Part shown: positions 22,967-35,369 of the stretch, piece after piece
Layout of the letters: each line of letters opens with the position of its first letter
Position numbering within the stretch: the first letter of the stretch is position 1
Source of the DNA: Anopheles merus
Taxonomy: Eukaryota; Arthropoda; Insecta; Diptera; Culicidae
Assembly (NCBI RefSeq): GCF_017562075.2
Contig: NW_024427603.1
Span: forward strand, 1-64,000
Direction: 5' to 3'
DNA: 64,000 bases
Translations under genes and position numbers: made by a program
The notes under the pieces: generated by a model
The model's input: only the letters and a program-made list of their open reading frames with translations
Database searches by the model: none
What the model was told of the DNA's origin: nothing

Positions 22967-23355
22967 AGCCAGCGCAAATTTTGGCCCGATCCCCGCGCTG
23001 GACTTCAGCGATTCCTGCGCAGGCCTGCGCCGGGTTAGCGCCATCTGTTGGCGAAATGGACGAACTATTTATGGCGGCGGAGCAAAAAAAACGGTCAAAA
23101 ATTTAAAAATATTGGCGCCCATTTTTTTGTCCGCTTCTCCTCCCTCCCTCACCCTTCCTTGCCTAATTTGCGCTTCAGCCCGTGCCTTCCGCCACCAGCT
23201 GATTGGCTGTTGCGGTGTATGCGTTGATACTCATATGTGCATTGCGGTTTGTATTGTTATTGGTGGGTGTTAGCATTTATTAATTTGTGTGTGACCTTGA
23301 GACGCCGTGGGAGAAGCTGGTTGGGTTGGTTTGGGATTTAAAGTGTTATCGGTGT

Positions 23356-23654
23356 GTGGCAACCTTGCGTATTACTGCAACGCACTGTAAAGTACCGAAA
23401 GCTTTTAACCTTTGTAAGGTTCCGTACACACCTTTACGCTTCCGTGTCTATTGCGAAACTAATACGCGTTCCTCTATTAACACTAACACTACAAACTTAT
23501 ACTACCTACGCTATGTAAGGATCATTACACTACTACCACGAAATCTTCCAGTTGAATTTGTAGAGAATAAAATTAAGTTAGTCTTATCTCGCAACCTATC
23601 TCGATCACATCTCTTTCCCTGTTAATATTCAACAAATCGAAAGAACGCGCTAAA
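23356..23654 (+). mobile_element. 299-bp insertion in family K with GGTGT duplication
   Basis: Copies C, E and F read gtgttatcggtgtattgatgg without a break. Here 299 bases (gtggcaaccttgcg ... aacgcgctaaa) interrupt, flanked by GGTGT at 23351-23355 and 23655-23659. It contains an AATAAA. A 5-bp duplication and this size fit a solo LTR, but clean TG...CA ends are not seen. Confidence 0.7.
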
Positions 23655-24163
23655 GGTGTATTGATGGTTTATTTTATTTCGTGCCGCTGCTGATGAGACC
23701 ATTCGATGTCCCTGTCAATTGAGGGTGAAGAAGCCTATTTCAAACAAGCGTAGGAGAACGTCTAACACTAATCTAATTTTTTTTTATTTGAACATGTTTG
23801 ATGCTAAGTATGATGTAGCACGATGTATAGTGGCAATAAAATATGTTTTTAAATGTGCCGAAATCTGTCTAGGGTTTTCGGGTCTCGATACACACACGCA
23901 CACACACAGCGCGGGGAAAGTGACAGTTCACTCTATCATGTCGCGATTCCCCACCCCGCCCGGCGCTAGGGATGAGGATGCGCTACATGATAGCTGAACC
24001 AGCCTTTCTTCCGATAAGGTAGCCGTACTCGCTCGTGCGTGTGCGTGGGTTCGTAGGTGCGTTCTCGCGTGCGCGCGTTCGTAGGTGCATTATCGCGTGC
24101 GCGCGTTCATAGGTGCGTGCTCGGGTGCGCGCGTACGTGCATATGTGTGTGCGCGTATACGTT

Positions 24164-24292
<129 letters not shown>

Positions 24293-26191
24293 AGTATGTG
24301 TGTGAGTTTGAGCGCGAGTGTTTGTGTGTTTGGGTGTGTGCGTGCGTTTGGAAACCCCAAAACTATTTGATCCTGATGCGTACATTTTCATCCGCTGCGT
24401 CTACAAAATACCACGCATTCTCGATCTCGCTACCTGAGACCTGAGAATACAACCATTGGCATTGGCATCTTTGCGATCGGCTCTGCTGTTGGGGGTATTA
24501 GAAAGACACACTGTAGCATCTAAGCAAACGTGCATGCGATATGTTGCACATTTATTTCTAAATCAGCTAGCGGACGCAAGTGGAAACAACATTTTGAATT
24601 GAATCCATACAAAAGAGGATTTTGGATTTGTTTATTACGGTGCGCGTATGGTGCTGCACCTGTCCGTCCAGAATCTGATGGCTTGTTGGTTTGGAGTAGT
24701 TATCATGACGCCTATTGACAGGCAATGCCTTGGAGTGGGTTCGGATCGGTACGTTCATGTTTTGGTCGAGTGCATTCCGTGCATTTGTCGCGCCACAGCG
24801 GTAGACCCTGCAGCACCAAAGTCAAAACAAAAACCTTCCCCGAGTGTGGACTGCTATGCTAAGTTCTTCTTCTTATTATTATTATTATTGGCGTAATAGC
24901 CAACGCGATCATGCCGACCTTTTCAAGTCTTGAGTAGCACGTAGCCGGATAGTCAGCCCTTGCTACGGCGGACGGTTCATACGCGGTTAGAACCCACGAC
25001 GGGCATGCAGATGTGCGGAATGATGGCGTTGCCGCGGGACCGCTCCTATCCAGCGGGTAACTTGCATACTGCCACACTGTCATCTGCCCGGTGCATACGC
25101 ATACGCGGGGGATGAACCTCCACAAAAACACCGTCATGAACCAGCGGCGGACCTTACGGTAGGCGGACTAGGCGGTCGCCGAAGATCTCTAGTCTGTAGT
25201 ATGCTGTATGTTTACTGGTGGACAGACTATTAGCGACAAGGGCCCCCGGAAAGATGATCGTTAGGCCCCCTTGGCTGGAGAACCATTTGGAGACCCCTAC
25301 ACCCCCCCCCCCCCCTTTTCCATGCCGGCAATAGTTTTAGGGCCTGTGACTGATGATCGTAGGGGTCCATTTAATTTAATTAATTAATGCTAACATGCCG
25401 AAGCCCCCCGCCACCCTCCCTCACTCCGCTGGCAATTTAAGTATACTGTTCAATTTCCCAACAGCTGTGTGCCAGTACCCCCTCCTCCCAGTCATTAGTT
25501 ACCATTTACAGGGGCCTCAATTCGTCTTTCCGCCTTTCCTGAACACCTTCCTTTTTTTGACCGAGGGATCATAACATTCCGGAAGAAAACACATTTGGCG
25601 ACAGTTGTGCACACACACGCACGCTCATACCCTTGCGCAGACGGCACAGCATATATGTGTAATCTACAGCATACGAAAGCAAAACCTGGGGAAACAAAGT
25701 TATGCTTAATGCTTAACATGTTCAGTTCGATGGCAGGCCCCAGGAACTGCCAGTGAACTTTCCAGGATGCCGGTATCATAATCAGCTTGCGTTCTAGATG
25801 CCGGCAGAACGGAAAATTGATGAAAATCAGCGCCGGGCTGAACGTGTCAATGCGAATTAGAGTTCAGCGACTTGCACAGCAAACCCTCCACTTCATCGCC
25901 GCAATGTTTGTTAACGGCATTTTTAGGCGCCAAAACAGCTCGCGAGCATTGACCACACGCGAGAAAGAGATAGCGTTATGGAGGGAAAAAGCATGGACGA
26001 CGGCTGACAGCGATTGGCCGTCTGACGCACCAACACATCCAAACCTTCGACAGCGCGCTCAGGCGAGGGGTATGAGGCGGAGCCAGGGACGGGCAGCTCG
26101 ACGAGCTGCTCGCTTTGCCGTTGGAGAGAAAAGGAAGGCATGATAAAATTCTCAGAACGCCATAACGCCTTCCGTCGCTTTGCACAGCGGG

Positions 26192-26316
26192 TGCCATGGA
26201 AGCGTTACGCGCTAAGGAAAATTTATATTAAGAGATTTGTCTTCGGTTTCCCCTCCAACCAATATATTGTCCAGATAAGCAATTCCCGGGATATTAATTA
26301 ATATCTGATTTATAAT
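26192..26316 (-). pseudogene. Mag-like gypsy fragment 4 (YLDD region of RT)
   Basis: The minus strand encodes INIPGIAYLDNILVGGETED, the YLDD motif region with the second Asp changed to Asn, so the active site is destroyed. Its right edge (TATAAT, 26311-26316) abuts the non-LTR element, and fragment 3 resumes after that element. Its left edge is the K terminus. The rest of RT, RNase H and integrase is missing. Confidence 0.8.
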
Positions 26317-28515
26317 ACTCTATAATCGCCCGCCCCCGCGCCAACGGGGGTGGAGAAAACACGCAGCCTCGGCTCAACACGGACTCTCTAAGGGACATTA
26401 CTGTCCAACAGGAATTCAAAGCCGCTTTAGAAGAGTCTCTACTACCAGAAAACAGTTATGAAACTACGAGCGAGAGGTGGAACGCTCTAAAAACAAAAAT
26501 AATAAACTGTGCAAGAAATATACTCCCACCACGTCGTGGCAACACCAAATCTGGCTGGTTCGACGATGAATGCAGACAAGTGACCGAACGTAAGAATACT
26601 GCATACCGAGCAATGCAGCAACGGCATAGAACGCGGGCATGCGCAGAGGAATATTCACGGCTCAGACGCGAAGAGAAAAGAGTTCACCGCTCCAAGAAGC
26701 ATGCTTTGGAAGAGCAAAACATGCGGGAACTCGAGCAAACCAGAGAGGCGTACGGACCGACACGAAAGTTTTACCAAGCGATAGCAGGTCACCGAAACAA
26801 CGTTGTACCTAAGGTAACCTGCTGTCGCAACAAAGATGGAGATCTGGTCAGTAACCAGCCAGAGGTCCTCTCGCGGTGGGCTCAGTACTTTGATGAACTA
26901 CTCAATGACCAGTTTAGCGAACAGCTAGAAGCGCCACTAGCAGATAGTGACATGCTACTGCCACCTAGCATAGAAGAAACACGAAAGGCTATCCGTCGGC
27001 TGAAAAATAACAAGGCACCCGGAACCGACGGAATTGCAGCCGAACTGGTCAAGAACTGAGGTGCACGACTAGAAAACGAGATTCATCAAATTGTTACTGA
27101 GGTGTGGGATAGCGAATCGATGCCTTGTGATTGGAATCTCGGTATCATCTACCCCATATACAAGAAGGGAGATAGGTTGGACTGCAACAACTACAGGGGT
27201 ATTACGGTGTTGAATACCGCCTATAAAATATTCTCCCTGATCCTTCAGGATCGCCTTGTCCCGCACGTCGAAGAGATAGTCGGAAACTATCAAAGAGGAT
27301 TCCGAAACGGAAAATCAACCACTGATCAGATCTTTAGCATGCGGCAGATCTTGGAGAAGATGGCTGAATACAGGCACGACACATACCATCTCTTCATTGA
27401 CTTCAAAGCCGCATATGATAGCATAGCCAGGGTAAAACTGTATGACGCTATGAGCTCTTTTGGAATCCCGGCCAAACTGATAAGGCTAGTTAGAATGACT
27501 ATGACCAACGTCACATGCCAGATGAGGGTGGATGGAAAACTCTCAGGACCTTTTGCTACCACCAAGGGTCTGCGCCAGGGGGACGGGCTTGCTTGTCTCT
27601 TATTCAACCTGGCGCTAGAGAGGGCCATCCGTGACTCGAGGGTGGAGACTACGGGAACCATCTTCTATAAGTCCCAGATCCTGGCATACGCTGATGATAT
27701 AGACATCATTGGTCTGCGGCTCTCGTATGTAGCAGAAGCCTACCAAGGGATCGAGCAGGCGGCAGAGAGCCTCGGATTGCAGATAAACGAGGCAAAGACC
27801 AAACTGATGGTGGCAACATCAGCGGGCCCACCAACAAATAATCAGAATCTACGTAGGCGTGACGTGCAGATAGGTGAACACACTTTTCAAGTCGTCCCAC
27901 AATTCACCTTGGGTCAAAGGTCAGCAACGACAACAGCATGGAAGCTGAGTAGCGCGCAAGGATGCTGGCTGCCAACCGGTCATTCTACAGCCTGAAAAAG
28001 CAGTTTACCTCAAAGAACCTGTCGCGACGGACGAAGCTGGAACTATATAGTACCTATATAGTACCAGTACTCACATACGCCTCTGAGACATGGACACTGT
28101 CCAAATCTGACGAAGCCCTCTTAGCCGCGTTCGAGAGGAAGATGCTCAGAAGGATATTTGGCCCCGTATGTGTGGAAGGATAATGGAGGAGCCGCTATAA
28201 TGACGAGCTATACGAGATGTACGGCGACCTCACTGTCGTACAGCGTATCAAGCTCGCCAGGCTCCGGTGGGCTGGCCATGTTATACGCATGGAAACGGAC
28301 GACCCAGCCCGTAACGTCTTTTTAGGCCGTCCACAAGGACAGAGGAGGCGTGGTAGGCCCAAATTGAGGTGGCAAGATGGCTTGGCGTCCGCCATTAAGG
28401 CCGGGATAACGGACTGGCAGACGAAGGCGCGAGACCGTGAGCGGTTTCGGACACTCCTGAGGCAGGCCAAGACCGCAAAGCGGTTGTAGTGCCGGATAAG
28501 TAAGTAGTAAGTAAG
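26317..28515 (+). mobile_element. Non-LTR retrotransposon, 5'-truncated, with TATAAT duplication
   Basis: It is inserted into a Mag-like gypsy RT. TATAAT flanks both sides (26311-26316 and 28516-28521). The 5' end begins in the region before RT; the 3' end has a TAAG-type microsatellite tail (aagtaagtagtaagtaag). The second copy is the fragment at 2029-3050. Clade uncertain. Confidence 0.85.
26464..28489 (+). pseudogene. ORF2 of the non-LTR element: RT and C-terminal domain
   Basis: The order is a pre-RT linker (SGWFDDECRQVTERKNTAYR), NNKAPGTDGIAAELVKN, a TGA stop at 27057, then RT: IYPIYKKGDRLDCNNYRGI, FIDFKAAYDSIARVKL, GLRQGDGLACLLFNLALERA and ILAYADDIDIIG. A frameshift near 27910, caused by a few bases lost relative to the 2 kb copy, moves to LAANRSFYSLKKQFTSKNL, and a stop at 28181 precedes RLRWAGHVIRMETDDPARNV and RRRGRPKLRWQDGL, the C-terminal 'W-GH-R...GRP..RW' region. 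At least one stop and two further breaks, so it is inactive. The endonuclease is missing. Confidence 0.87.
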
Positions 28516-28569
28516 TATAATTCTCTTGAATATGGCCGGCGCAGAACTAATGCCTAAAGGCATTCGAGT
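28516..28569 (-). pseudogene. Mag-like gypsy fragment 3
   Basis: 54 bases encode RMPLGISSAPAIFKRI, the RT motif between the catalytic blocks. It joins fragment 2 (...EWYRYT) across family K copy C and fragment 4 (NQILINIPG) across the non-LTR element. Confidence 0.8.
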
Positions 28570-30857
28570 CCCGCTGCGCAAATTCGAGCAGTTTCCAGCG
28601 CAGAAAATGTGCCAAAATCTGCGCTGGCCAGCGCAGATTTTGGCTGGTCTCCCGCGCTGGACTTCAGCGATTCCTGCGCTGGGTCGCGCAGTTCGGGCAG
28701 TTCAGGCCAAGTTCGGGCGGCGGCGGAGCAAAACAAAAACGGTCAAAAAATTTAAAAAAAGATATTGGCGCCCATTTTTTCGTCCGCTTCTTCTCCCTCC
28801 CTCGCCCTGTCCTGCCTTACTTGCGCTTCTGCCCGTGCCTTCCGCCACCAGCTGATTGGCTGTTGCGGTGTATGCGTTGATACTCATATGTGCATTGCGG
28901 ATGTGTATTGTTATTGGTGGGTGTTAGCATTTATTAATTTGTGTGTGACCTTGAGACGCCGTGGGAGAAGCTGGTTGGGTTGGTTTGGGATTTAAAGTGT
29001 TATCGGTGTATTGATGGTTTATTTTATTTCGTGCCGCTGCTGATGCGACCATTCGATGCCCCTGTCAATTGAGGGTGAAGAAGCCTATTTAAAACAAGCG
29101 TAGGAGAACGTCTAACACTAAACTAATATTTTTTATTAGAACATGTTTGATGCTTCAATGACCTTCTAAGCATCATGTAGCACGGCGTATAGTGGCAATA
29201 TTTTTTTTTTTAATGTGCAGAAATCTGTCTCGAGTTTTGGGTCTCGACACACACATACACGCACACACACAGCGCGGGGAAATTGACCGTCCACTCTATC
29301 ATGTCGCGATCCCCCACCCCACCCGGCGCTGGATGAGGATGCGCTACAAGATAGCTGAACCAGCCTTTCTTCCGAAAAGGTAGCCGTACTCGCTCGTGCG
29401 GGAGGGGGGGGGGGGATTGGTGGTGGGTGCGCGCTCGCCTGCGCGCTTTCGTGGGTGCGTGCTCGCGTGCGCGCATTCGTGGGTGCGCGCTCGCGTGCGC
29501 GCGCTCGTGCATGTGTGCGTGCATGCGTGTGTGTGTGTGTGTGCGTACGTGCGGAAACCTCACAACTGCTTCATTCTGATGCGTAAATTTTCATCCACTG
29601 CGGCAACAGAGTCCGTGCATTTTTGATCTCGCTACCTGAGAGACAACACAACCATTAGATTGGCACCACCATCTTTGCGATCGGTTCTGCTGTTGGGGGT
29701 GTTAAAAAGACACACGATCGAAGCAAACGTGCGTGTGATATGTAGCACGTTTCTTTCCAATTCAGCTAGCGGATGCAAGTGGAAACAACTTTATGAATTG
29801 AATTCATACAAAAGAGGATTCTGGATTTGTTTATTACGGTGCGCGTATGGTGCTGCACCTGTCCGTCCAGAATCTGGTGGATTTTTGGCTTGGAGTCGGT
29901 ATCATGACGCTGTGCGGCCGGCACTGCCTTGGAACGGGTAAGGCTCGGTAGGTTCATGTCCTTTGGTCAAGTGTATTCCGTGCATTTGTCGCGCCACGGC
30001 CGCAGACCCGCAGCAACAAAGTCAAGACAATCTCTTCCCCGGTACGGATGGCGCTTCAAAGCTACGCGATCATGTTGGCCTTTTCAGGACTTGACGTACA
30101 CGTAGCCGGATAGTCAGCCCTTGCTACGGCGGACGGTTCATACGCGGTTAGAACCCACGACGGGCATGCAGATGTGCGGAATGATGGCGGTGCCGCGGGC
30201 CCACTCCTATCCAACGTGCAACTTGCATACTGCCACACTGTCTCCTGCCCGGTGCATACGCAGCAGGCAGGAGGAAGTATGCACCTCCTCAACAAAAAAA
30301 ACACCGTCATGAACCAGCGGCGGATCTAACGGTAGGCGGACTAGGCAGTCGCCGAAGATCTCTAGTCTGTAGTATGCCATATGTTTACAAGTGGACAGAG
30401 TATTAGCGACAAGGGCCCGCGGAAAGATGGTCGTTGGGGTCCGGTGGCTGGAGAATCATTTGAACTCATTGTGCTTTTTTGATTTGATTTGTGTAAATGC
30501 AACTTCTTCGCCGCAATGTTTGTTAACGGCTTGTTTAAGCACCACAACAGCTCGCGAGCATTGACCACACGCGAGAAAGAGATAGAGCTATGGAGGGAAA
30601 AGGCATTGACGACTGCTGACAGCGATTGGCCGTTTGACGCACTAACACATCCAAACCTTCATCAGCGTGCTCATCGAGGGGTATGAGGCGGAGCCAGGGA
30701 CGGGTAGCTCGACGAGCTGCTTGACAAATTTGCCGTTGGAGAGAAAAGGAAAGCATGATGAAATTCTCCGAACGCCATGATTTCGCCTGCCGCTTTGCGC
30801 AGCGGGTTTCCTGCGCTGGAAACTGCTCGAATTTGCGCAGCGGGTTTGCACAGCGGG
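28570..30857 (+). mobile_element. Family K copy C, both termini present
   Basis: It starts CCCGCTGCGCAAATTCGAGC at 28570 and ends CAGCGGG at 30857, inside gypsy RT. Near the right end, an exact inverted copy of the left 38 bases (tttcctgcgctggaaactgc ... TTTGCGCAGCGGG) precedes a second, degenerate TTTGCACAGCGGG. So the right end has two or three stacked termini. The interior follows the family order, with a shorter GC/GT-rich variable tract (29400-29545). No coding region was recognised. Confidence 0.85.
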
Positions 30858-31045
30858 GTATATCTATACCATTCTTTATGAGTGTTAATTGTACAAACTT
30901 CTTGCGACGCTTTTGACAATAGCAGTTGCAAATATGCTCCCAATAAATCTAGCTTGCAGAAATATTTCCAACTTGCAATTTTTGCCAATATGTCATCTAT
31001 TCGCGGTAACGGTTAATGATCGGTAGATATCATTCTATTAATTCC
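30858..31045 (-). pseudogene. Mag-like gypsy fragment 2 (central RT)
   Basis: The minus strand encodes NRMISTDH, a stop, then PLPRIDDILAKIASWKYFCK, LDLLGAYLQLLLSKASQE and TINTHKEWYRYT. 'F.KLDL..AYLQ' carries the first catalytic Asp. It continues fragment 1 across the CR1-like copy B and joins fragment 3 across family K copy C. One TAA stop replaces a Tyr-type codon in 'DHYPLP'. Confidence 0.85.
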
Positions 31046-31232
31046 CCACTTGACAACTGACGTCTAACTGCTCGGTCCCATATCGATGTGCACCGCGTCA
31101 TATCAATAATATTGAAGTGTATTTTCTAACATACCCAGTTAATACTCATCCAATCGACTACTAAACTGCTTCCTGTTACTGTTGCGTGTTAGTGTTTTAT
31201 TTCATTGAACCGCGACTGTGTATTAACGTTTT

Positions 31233-32125
31233 TTGATGCGGGTTAACGGTGGTGTGATCACAACCGCGCATAATTTCGTGATGGCGGCTATCTGTTTCGC
31301 GTGTGCTGTGCCACTGGATGCTGCCGACTGTATCGTCGGCTGTGCGTACTGTGAGGCTACTTTTTACCGCGGTTGTTGCAGGCTGCCTCCCGAGCTGATT
31401 GATGCGGTCCTGACTCACATCGATCTGCACTGGAGCTGCACTGGGTGCACCAATATCCTAAAAAAATCCGCGCTGCCGATCAGTCAAAGAGATCGGGGCT
31501 CAGGTCGGTTTTCAAGCTGCTCTCACCTCAACTGTTGCGGCTGTAGGGAAGCTTATTGAACCGATTATCGCTGAGGTGCGCAGCGGATTTACTCTACTGC
31601 AAAATGCATCAATACCTCAGCTTTGCAATACCGATCCTCGGCCCGTTGCGGGTAGTAAGCGGAGGCGTATCATCGAGGATTCTATGTGCCCCGATGTCAA
31701 CAAAAACGTTAACAATCGTCAAAATAACATTTATGCAGCGTCATCGCCAAGCGTGTACACTAACACTACAGTTGGCATCCCACCCCCATCTACGCTACTG
31801 GATGAACTCATGGGAACCGATTCGACATCGTCACCGCTTTGAGCAGCGTTTCCCCAGCCGGTCATAGACAAAATATCGATCCGACTATCTCGCTTGTCCA
31901 CTGCCGTCACCGTGGAGCAAGTGGTCGCTTCTGTGAAACGCCGTTTAGCCACCGATGACGTCCTAGCATACTGCTTGCTGAGGAAGGGAGTCAGATGAGT
32001 TGACAGCGTAACACGTATCGTAGGCTTTCTTTCAAAGTTAGAGTACCGGCCGCCCTTCGTGACGCAGCACTCGCCCGATCATCCTGGCCTGTCGGTATTG
32101 CTCCATCCAGCTTCATCAGTTACAA
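31233..32125 (+). pseudogene. CR1-like copy B ORF1 (PHD-like finger)
   Basis: ICFACAVPLDAADCIVGCAY, CEATFYRGCCRLPPELID and WSCTGCTNIL give a C-x2-C ... C-x2-C ... C-x2-C arrangement like a PHD finger. The same occurs in ORF1 of copy C at 51.1 kb. Frames then break (stops near 31557 and 31840). Later conserved pieces, TVEQVVASVKRRLATDDVLA (about 31908) and SFKVRVPAALRDAALARSSW (about 32030), match copy C. The reading ends in direct fusion to ORF2 sequence at about 32125. Confidence 0.75.
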
Positions 32126-33791
32126 CGGGCGCAACGGCAACAATCCGTCTGCGGTATGCGATATTTTTGCCTCGCGCTTTGCCGCCACCTTTCTTCCTAC
32201 GGTAACTGATTAGAGGCAGATAGCCGACGCATTATCAAACGTACCGGTGGATGCTATGGCCCCAAACTTGCCGATCATCGATGAGCATTCAGTCTCGAAA
32301 GCGATTGACAGGCTGAAACCTTCGTTTGCTCCAGGGTCTGACGGGATCCCGGCTTTCACTCTTAAGCGTTGTGGCACCATCATCGCGCCCATCCTGGCCT
32401 CGATTTTTCGCGACTCGCTGCGTTCGGGCATCTATCCTGCCTGCTGGAAAACTTCGTGGCTTGTTCCAGTGCACAAGAAGGGATACAAATCAAATGCATG
32501 TAATTACCGTGGCATTACATCGCTTTGTGCCTGCGCTAAGGTCTTCGAGCTCCTGGTGTACGAACCTCTCCTCGCAGCTGCCTCCAACTACATCAGCGCA
32601 GCTCAACATGGATTTGTCCCTCAGCGTTCAACCACCACCAATCTGGTTGAGTTCGTTAGCCTCTGCCACAGGACCATCGATGCCGGCTCGCAGATCGACG
32701 CAGTCTACACGGACATCAAAGCTGCTTTCAATAGCGTTCCACACGCCTTGCTGCTCACAAAGCTCGAAACGCTTGGCCTACCTTGGCTGCTGGCCTGGAT
32801 GCGTTCCTATCTTGCTGGTCGCACATACTGCGTGAAGATGGGACCCCATACGTCGCGCCGTATCGATGCTTCTTCGGGGGTGCCGCAGGGGAGTAACCTT
32901 GGACCGCTGCTGTTTGTCATTTTCCTGAATGACGTAACACGGTTGCTCTCTCCTGACAGCCATCTACTGTATGCAGACGACGCGAAGCTGTTCCTACCTA
33001 TCCGTGACCGGTCAGACCAACTCCGCCTTCAAGCCACTCTAAGTGCCTTCCAGTCATGGTGCTCTTTGAATGGTCTTGAATTGTGCGTCGAGTAGTGTGT
33101 TGTCGTTACGTTTGCGAGAAAGCGGTGCCCCCTAGTGTATGACTATGCGTTAAATGGATCTACCATTAGGCGCAAAAGCTGTGTCACGGATCTAGGAGTG
33201 CTCCTTGACGAATAGTTGAGCTTCCACGACCAGCTAGAGCACGTTGTCACTAAGGGCAACCAATTGATCGGCTTACTAAAACAAATAGCACGAGACATCA
33301 CTGACCCGGTCTGCATCAAGACGCTATACTGCGCTTTGGTGCGGGCAGTGCTAGAATTCGCTTCGGTAGTATGGTGGCCTACAGCTGCTGGCCCCCTAGC
33401 TCGTTTTGAGTCGATCCAGCGCAAATTCACGCGGTTCGCTTTGCGCTCCTGGAGTGTCCAACTGGACTATGATGGAAGCTGTGCGTTGCTTGGCATCGAG
33501 ACTTTGAAGCAACGGAACTGCAACGCTCAGATACTGTTTGTCCCGGGACTTCTTGACAATCGGATCGACTCGCCCGCGCTTCTTTCGAAGCTCAACGTGT
33601 ATGTCCCGCCGAGATCGCTCCGAGCTAGATCGCGTCTTGACGTGAAGAAACGCCGCACTCGCTTTGGCTCCTCTGATCCGTTTATTCGTATGTGCCGTGA
33701 GTTTAATGTCATTTGTGATCGTCATCAACCTGACATGTCGCGCACCGCATTGCTAAATAGTATTCGTGTCGTGCGACCTTTTACGTGTTAA
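32126..33791 (+). pseudogene. CR1-like copy B ORF2: reverse transcriptase
   Basis: One frame from about 32130 to 33791 is interrupted by TAG at 32211, 33093 and 33213. Motifs: FAPGSDGIPAFTLKRC, WLVPVHKKGYKSNACNYRGI, QHGFVPQRSTTTNLVEF, VYTDIKAAFNSVPH (the usual Asp-Ser is Asn-Ser here), SSGVPQGSNLGPLLFVIFLN and LLYADDAKLF. The C-terminus has SVTKGNQLIGLLKQIARDIT-type sequence and VRAVLEFASVVWWP. Three stops make it inactive. The upstream endonuclease has been deleted. Confidence 0.85.
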
Positions 33792-33875
33792 TTATTTTAC
33801 TTTAGACTGAGTGTGACAAATGGATGACCGAAACGTGACCATGATATAATGATTGTAAACGAATTCGCTTCAAGT

Positions 33876-33891
33876 GGGCCACTCGCGGTCC
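33876..33891 (+). other. 3'-terminal stem-loop of CR1-like copy B
   Basis: GGGCC-ACTCGC-GGTCC (one G-U pair) is followed by gttcaa and the tail, equivalent to 15388-15399 and 46904-46930. Confidence 0.6.
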
Positions 33892-33935
33892 GTTCAATTT
33901 TAATTAATAAATAACAAATAACAAATAACAAATAG

Positions 33936-35171
33936 TCGCTTTACCGTCCAAACACAAGCGCACCGAACCATCTTTCTTCTTAACAACCACTACTGGGCTT
34001 GCCCATGGCGATGACCTGCAGGGAATTAATATCCCATCTTTCACTAACTTTTCTAAATTCTCCTCCACCGGATTTAGTAAGGAATACGGAACAGTGTATG
34101 CTTTGTGGAATATCGGCACTCCCGATTTAAGTACCAAATTTGCGGTAAATCCCTCTATTGTGTTGGCCGTATCTGACACTTGTAATATTCGCTTGATTTT
34201 TTCTTTTATCTCGTGAACACTATCACTTTCTATCAAATATAAGGCCAACGTTTTTCTCCACTGTAGAAAAATCCAATCTAGAGCATCTCTGCCCAATAAA
34301 CAGCTAACTGCTTGTGTGGTTGGTACCACGACCGCTATCAAATTGTCTCTTACGCCAGACTCAGTTTCTACTTCGAACGCCATTTTACTAAGTGGTGTAA
34401 TTCTTTGTCCTGATGTCGATACAAAACTTGGTGAACCTTTGTAACCTTTTTGTACGAATTTTTGTTACGTATACGTATTCCGGAATAACACTCGTGGCCG
34501 CTCCGCTGTCTACTTCAAATTCTAATCTGATTCCGCTACGATTCAACAGTTTTTGTGGTAAATTTGCATTTTGACTTGTTACCGTGTGTAAATATTCTAT
34601 CTCGCCGTTTTCACTTTTGACGGACGCCTCATCAATTTCTTCTGTTGGCTCGATACAACGCATTCCTCGATAACGTAATGTTAAACGCTGTCTCATAATC
34701 TAGCGTTCTCTCCGCTAATAGCTTCCTTCTGAGCTCCTGGTCAGGGACCCCAGCTACTAACTGGTCTCGAAGTGCCTTTTGAAGAAATCCTTCAAAATTA
34801 CACTGCTGTGCCGCCGCTTTCAATTCGATGATGTATTCCTTCATCGATAAATCCTTTTGGTACACCAAACGAAACTTGTTCCTTTCTGCAACCTCATTCA
34901 CGTTGGCCTTAAGGTGCTTTTTCTGATAAGCACAACCGCTTTCATTTTCTTCGGGTTTTCTGGTGAGCACACCTTGCGGGCCATATCGAACAATTCCGCA
35001 CCTTCTATCGTTAACAGGTAGCCCGTTTTTCTCGTCTTGTCCACTTCATTCACTTCGAGATACAGCTCCACACGTTCCAAATAGCACTCGATATCGTCAC
35101 CCAAAACGTATGGTTGAACCGAGACGATCACTTGCCTTGCCATCTTAAAACTTTTATCCTCGTCGCCAACT
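33936..35171 (-). pseudogene. Mag-like gypsy fragment 1: gag, protease, start of RT
   Basis: After the LTR the minus strand encodes gag (VSVQPYVLGDDIECYLERVE and KDLSMKEYIIELKAAAQQCN with LRDQLVAGV, in two frames). The protease follows (LEFEVDSGAATSVIPE, active site D-S-G-A; about 34545), then the RT start (GVPIFHKAYTVPYSLL, SSPWASPVVVVKKKDGSVRL, about 33960-34100). At least three frame changes are present (near 34930, 34690 and 34390). It is cut by CR1-like copy B at 33935. The motif style is that of Mag elements. Confidence 0.85.
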
Positions 35172-35369
35172 TGTTGTAACATTACGTGTGTTCAACTTTA
35201 CTCCTTTATTGCGACTGACCTTACACATATACTTAATTATAACCTATCCTAAACTTATACTACTACCAGTACACACTAGTAATAATACTAACTTATTGTC
35301 TACTTTTTTTACTAATACGTCCATAATACACTACAGGAGTAAAAGTGTAAGGGAGGTGATACATTAACA
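35172..35369 (-). repeat. Mag-like gypsy 5' LTR (~198 bp)
   Basis: The minus strand starts TGTTAATGTATCACCTCCC at 35369 and ends GTAATGTTACAACA at about 35172. The primer-site-like GTTGGCGACGAGG and gag follow. An AATAAA lies inside (gtcgcaataaagg). The 3' LTR is not present, so the borders are inferred from the TG...CA ends. Confidence 0.6.

Larger units (their letters stand above)
31046..33935 (+). mobile_element. CR1-like non-LTR retrotransposon, copy B, internally deleted
   Basis: It interrupts the Mag-like gypsy RT. It has a 5' UTR of about 190 bases, ORF1 with a PHD-like finger, then RT, a 3' stem-loop and an (AACAAAT)n-type tail (33905-33934). The 3' half of ORF1 and the entire endonuclease are missing. 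Confidence 0.85.
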
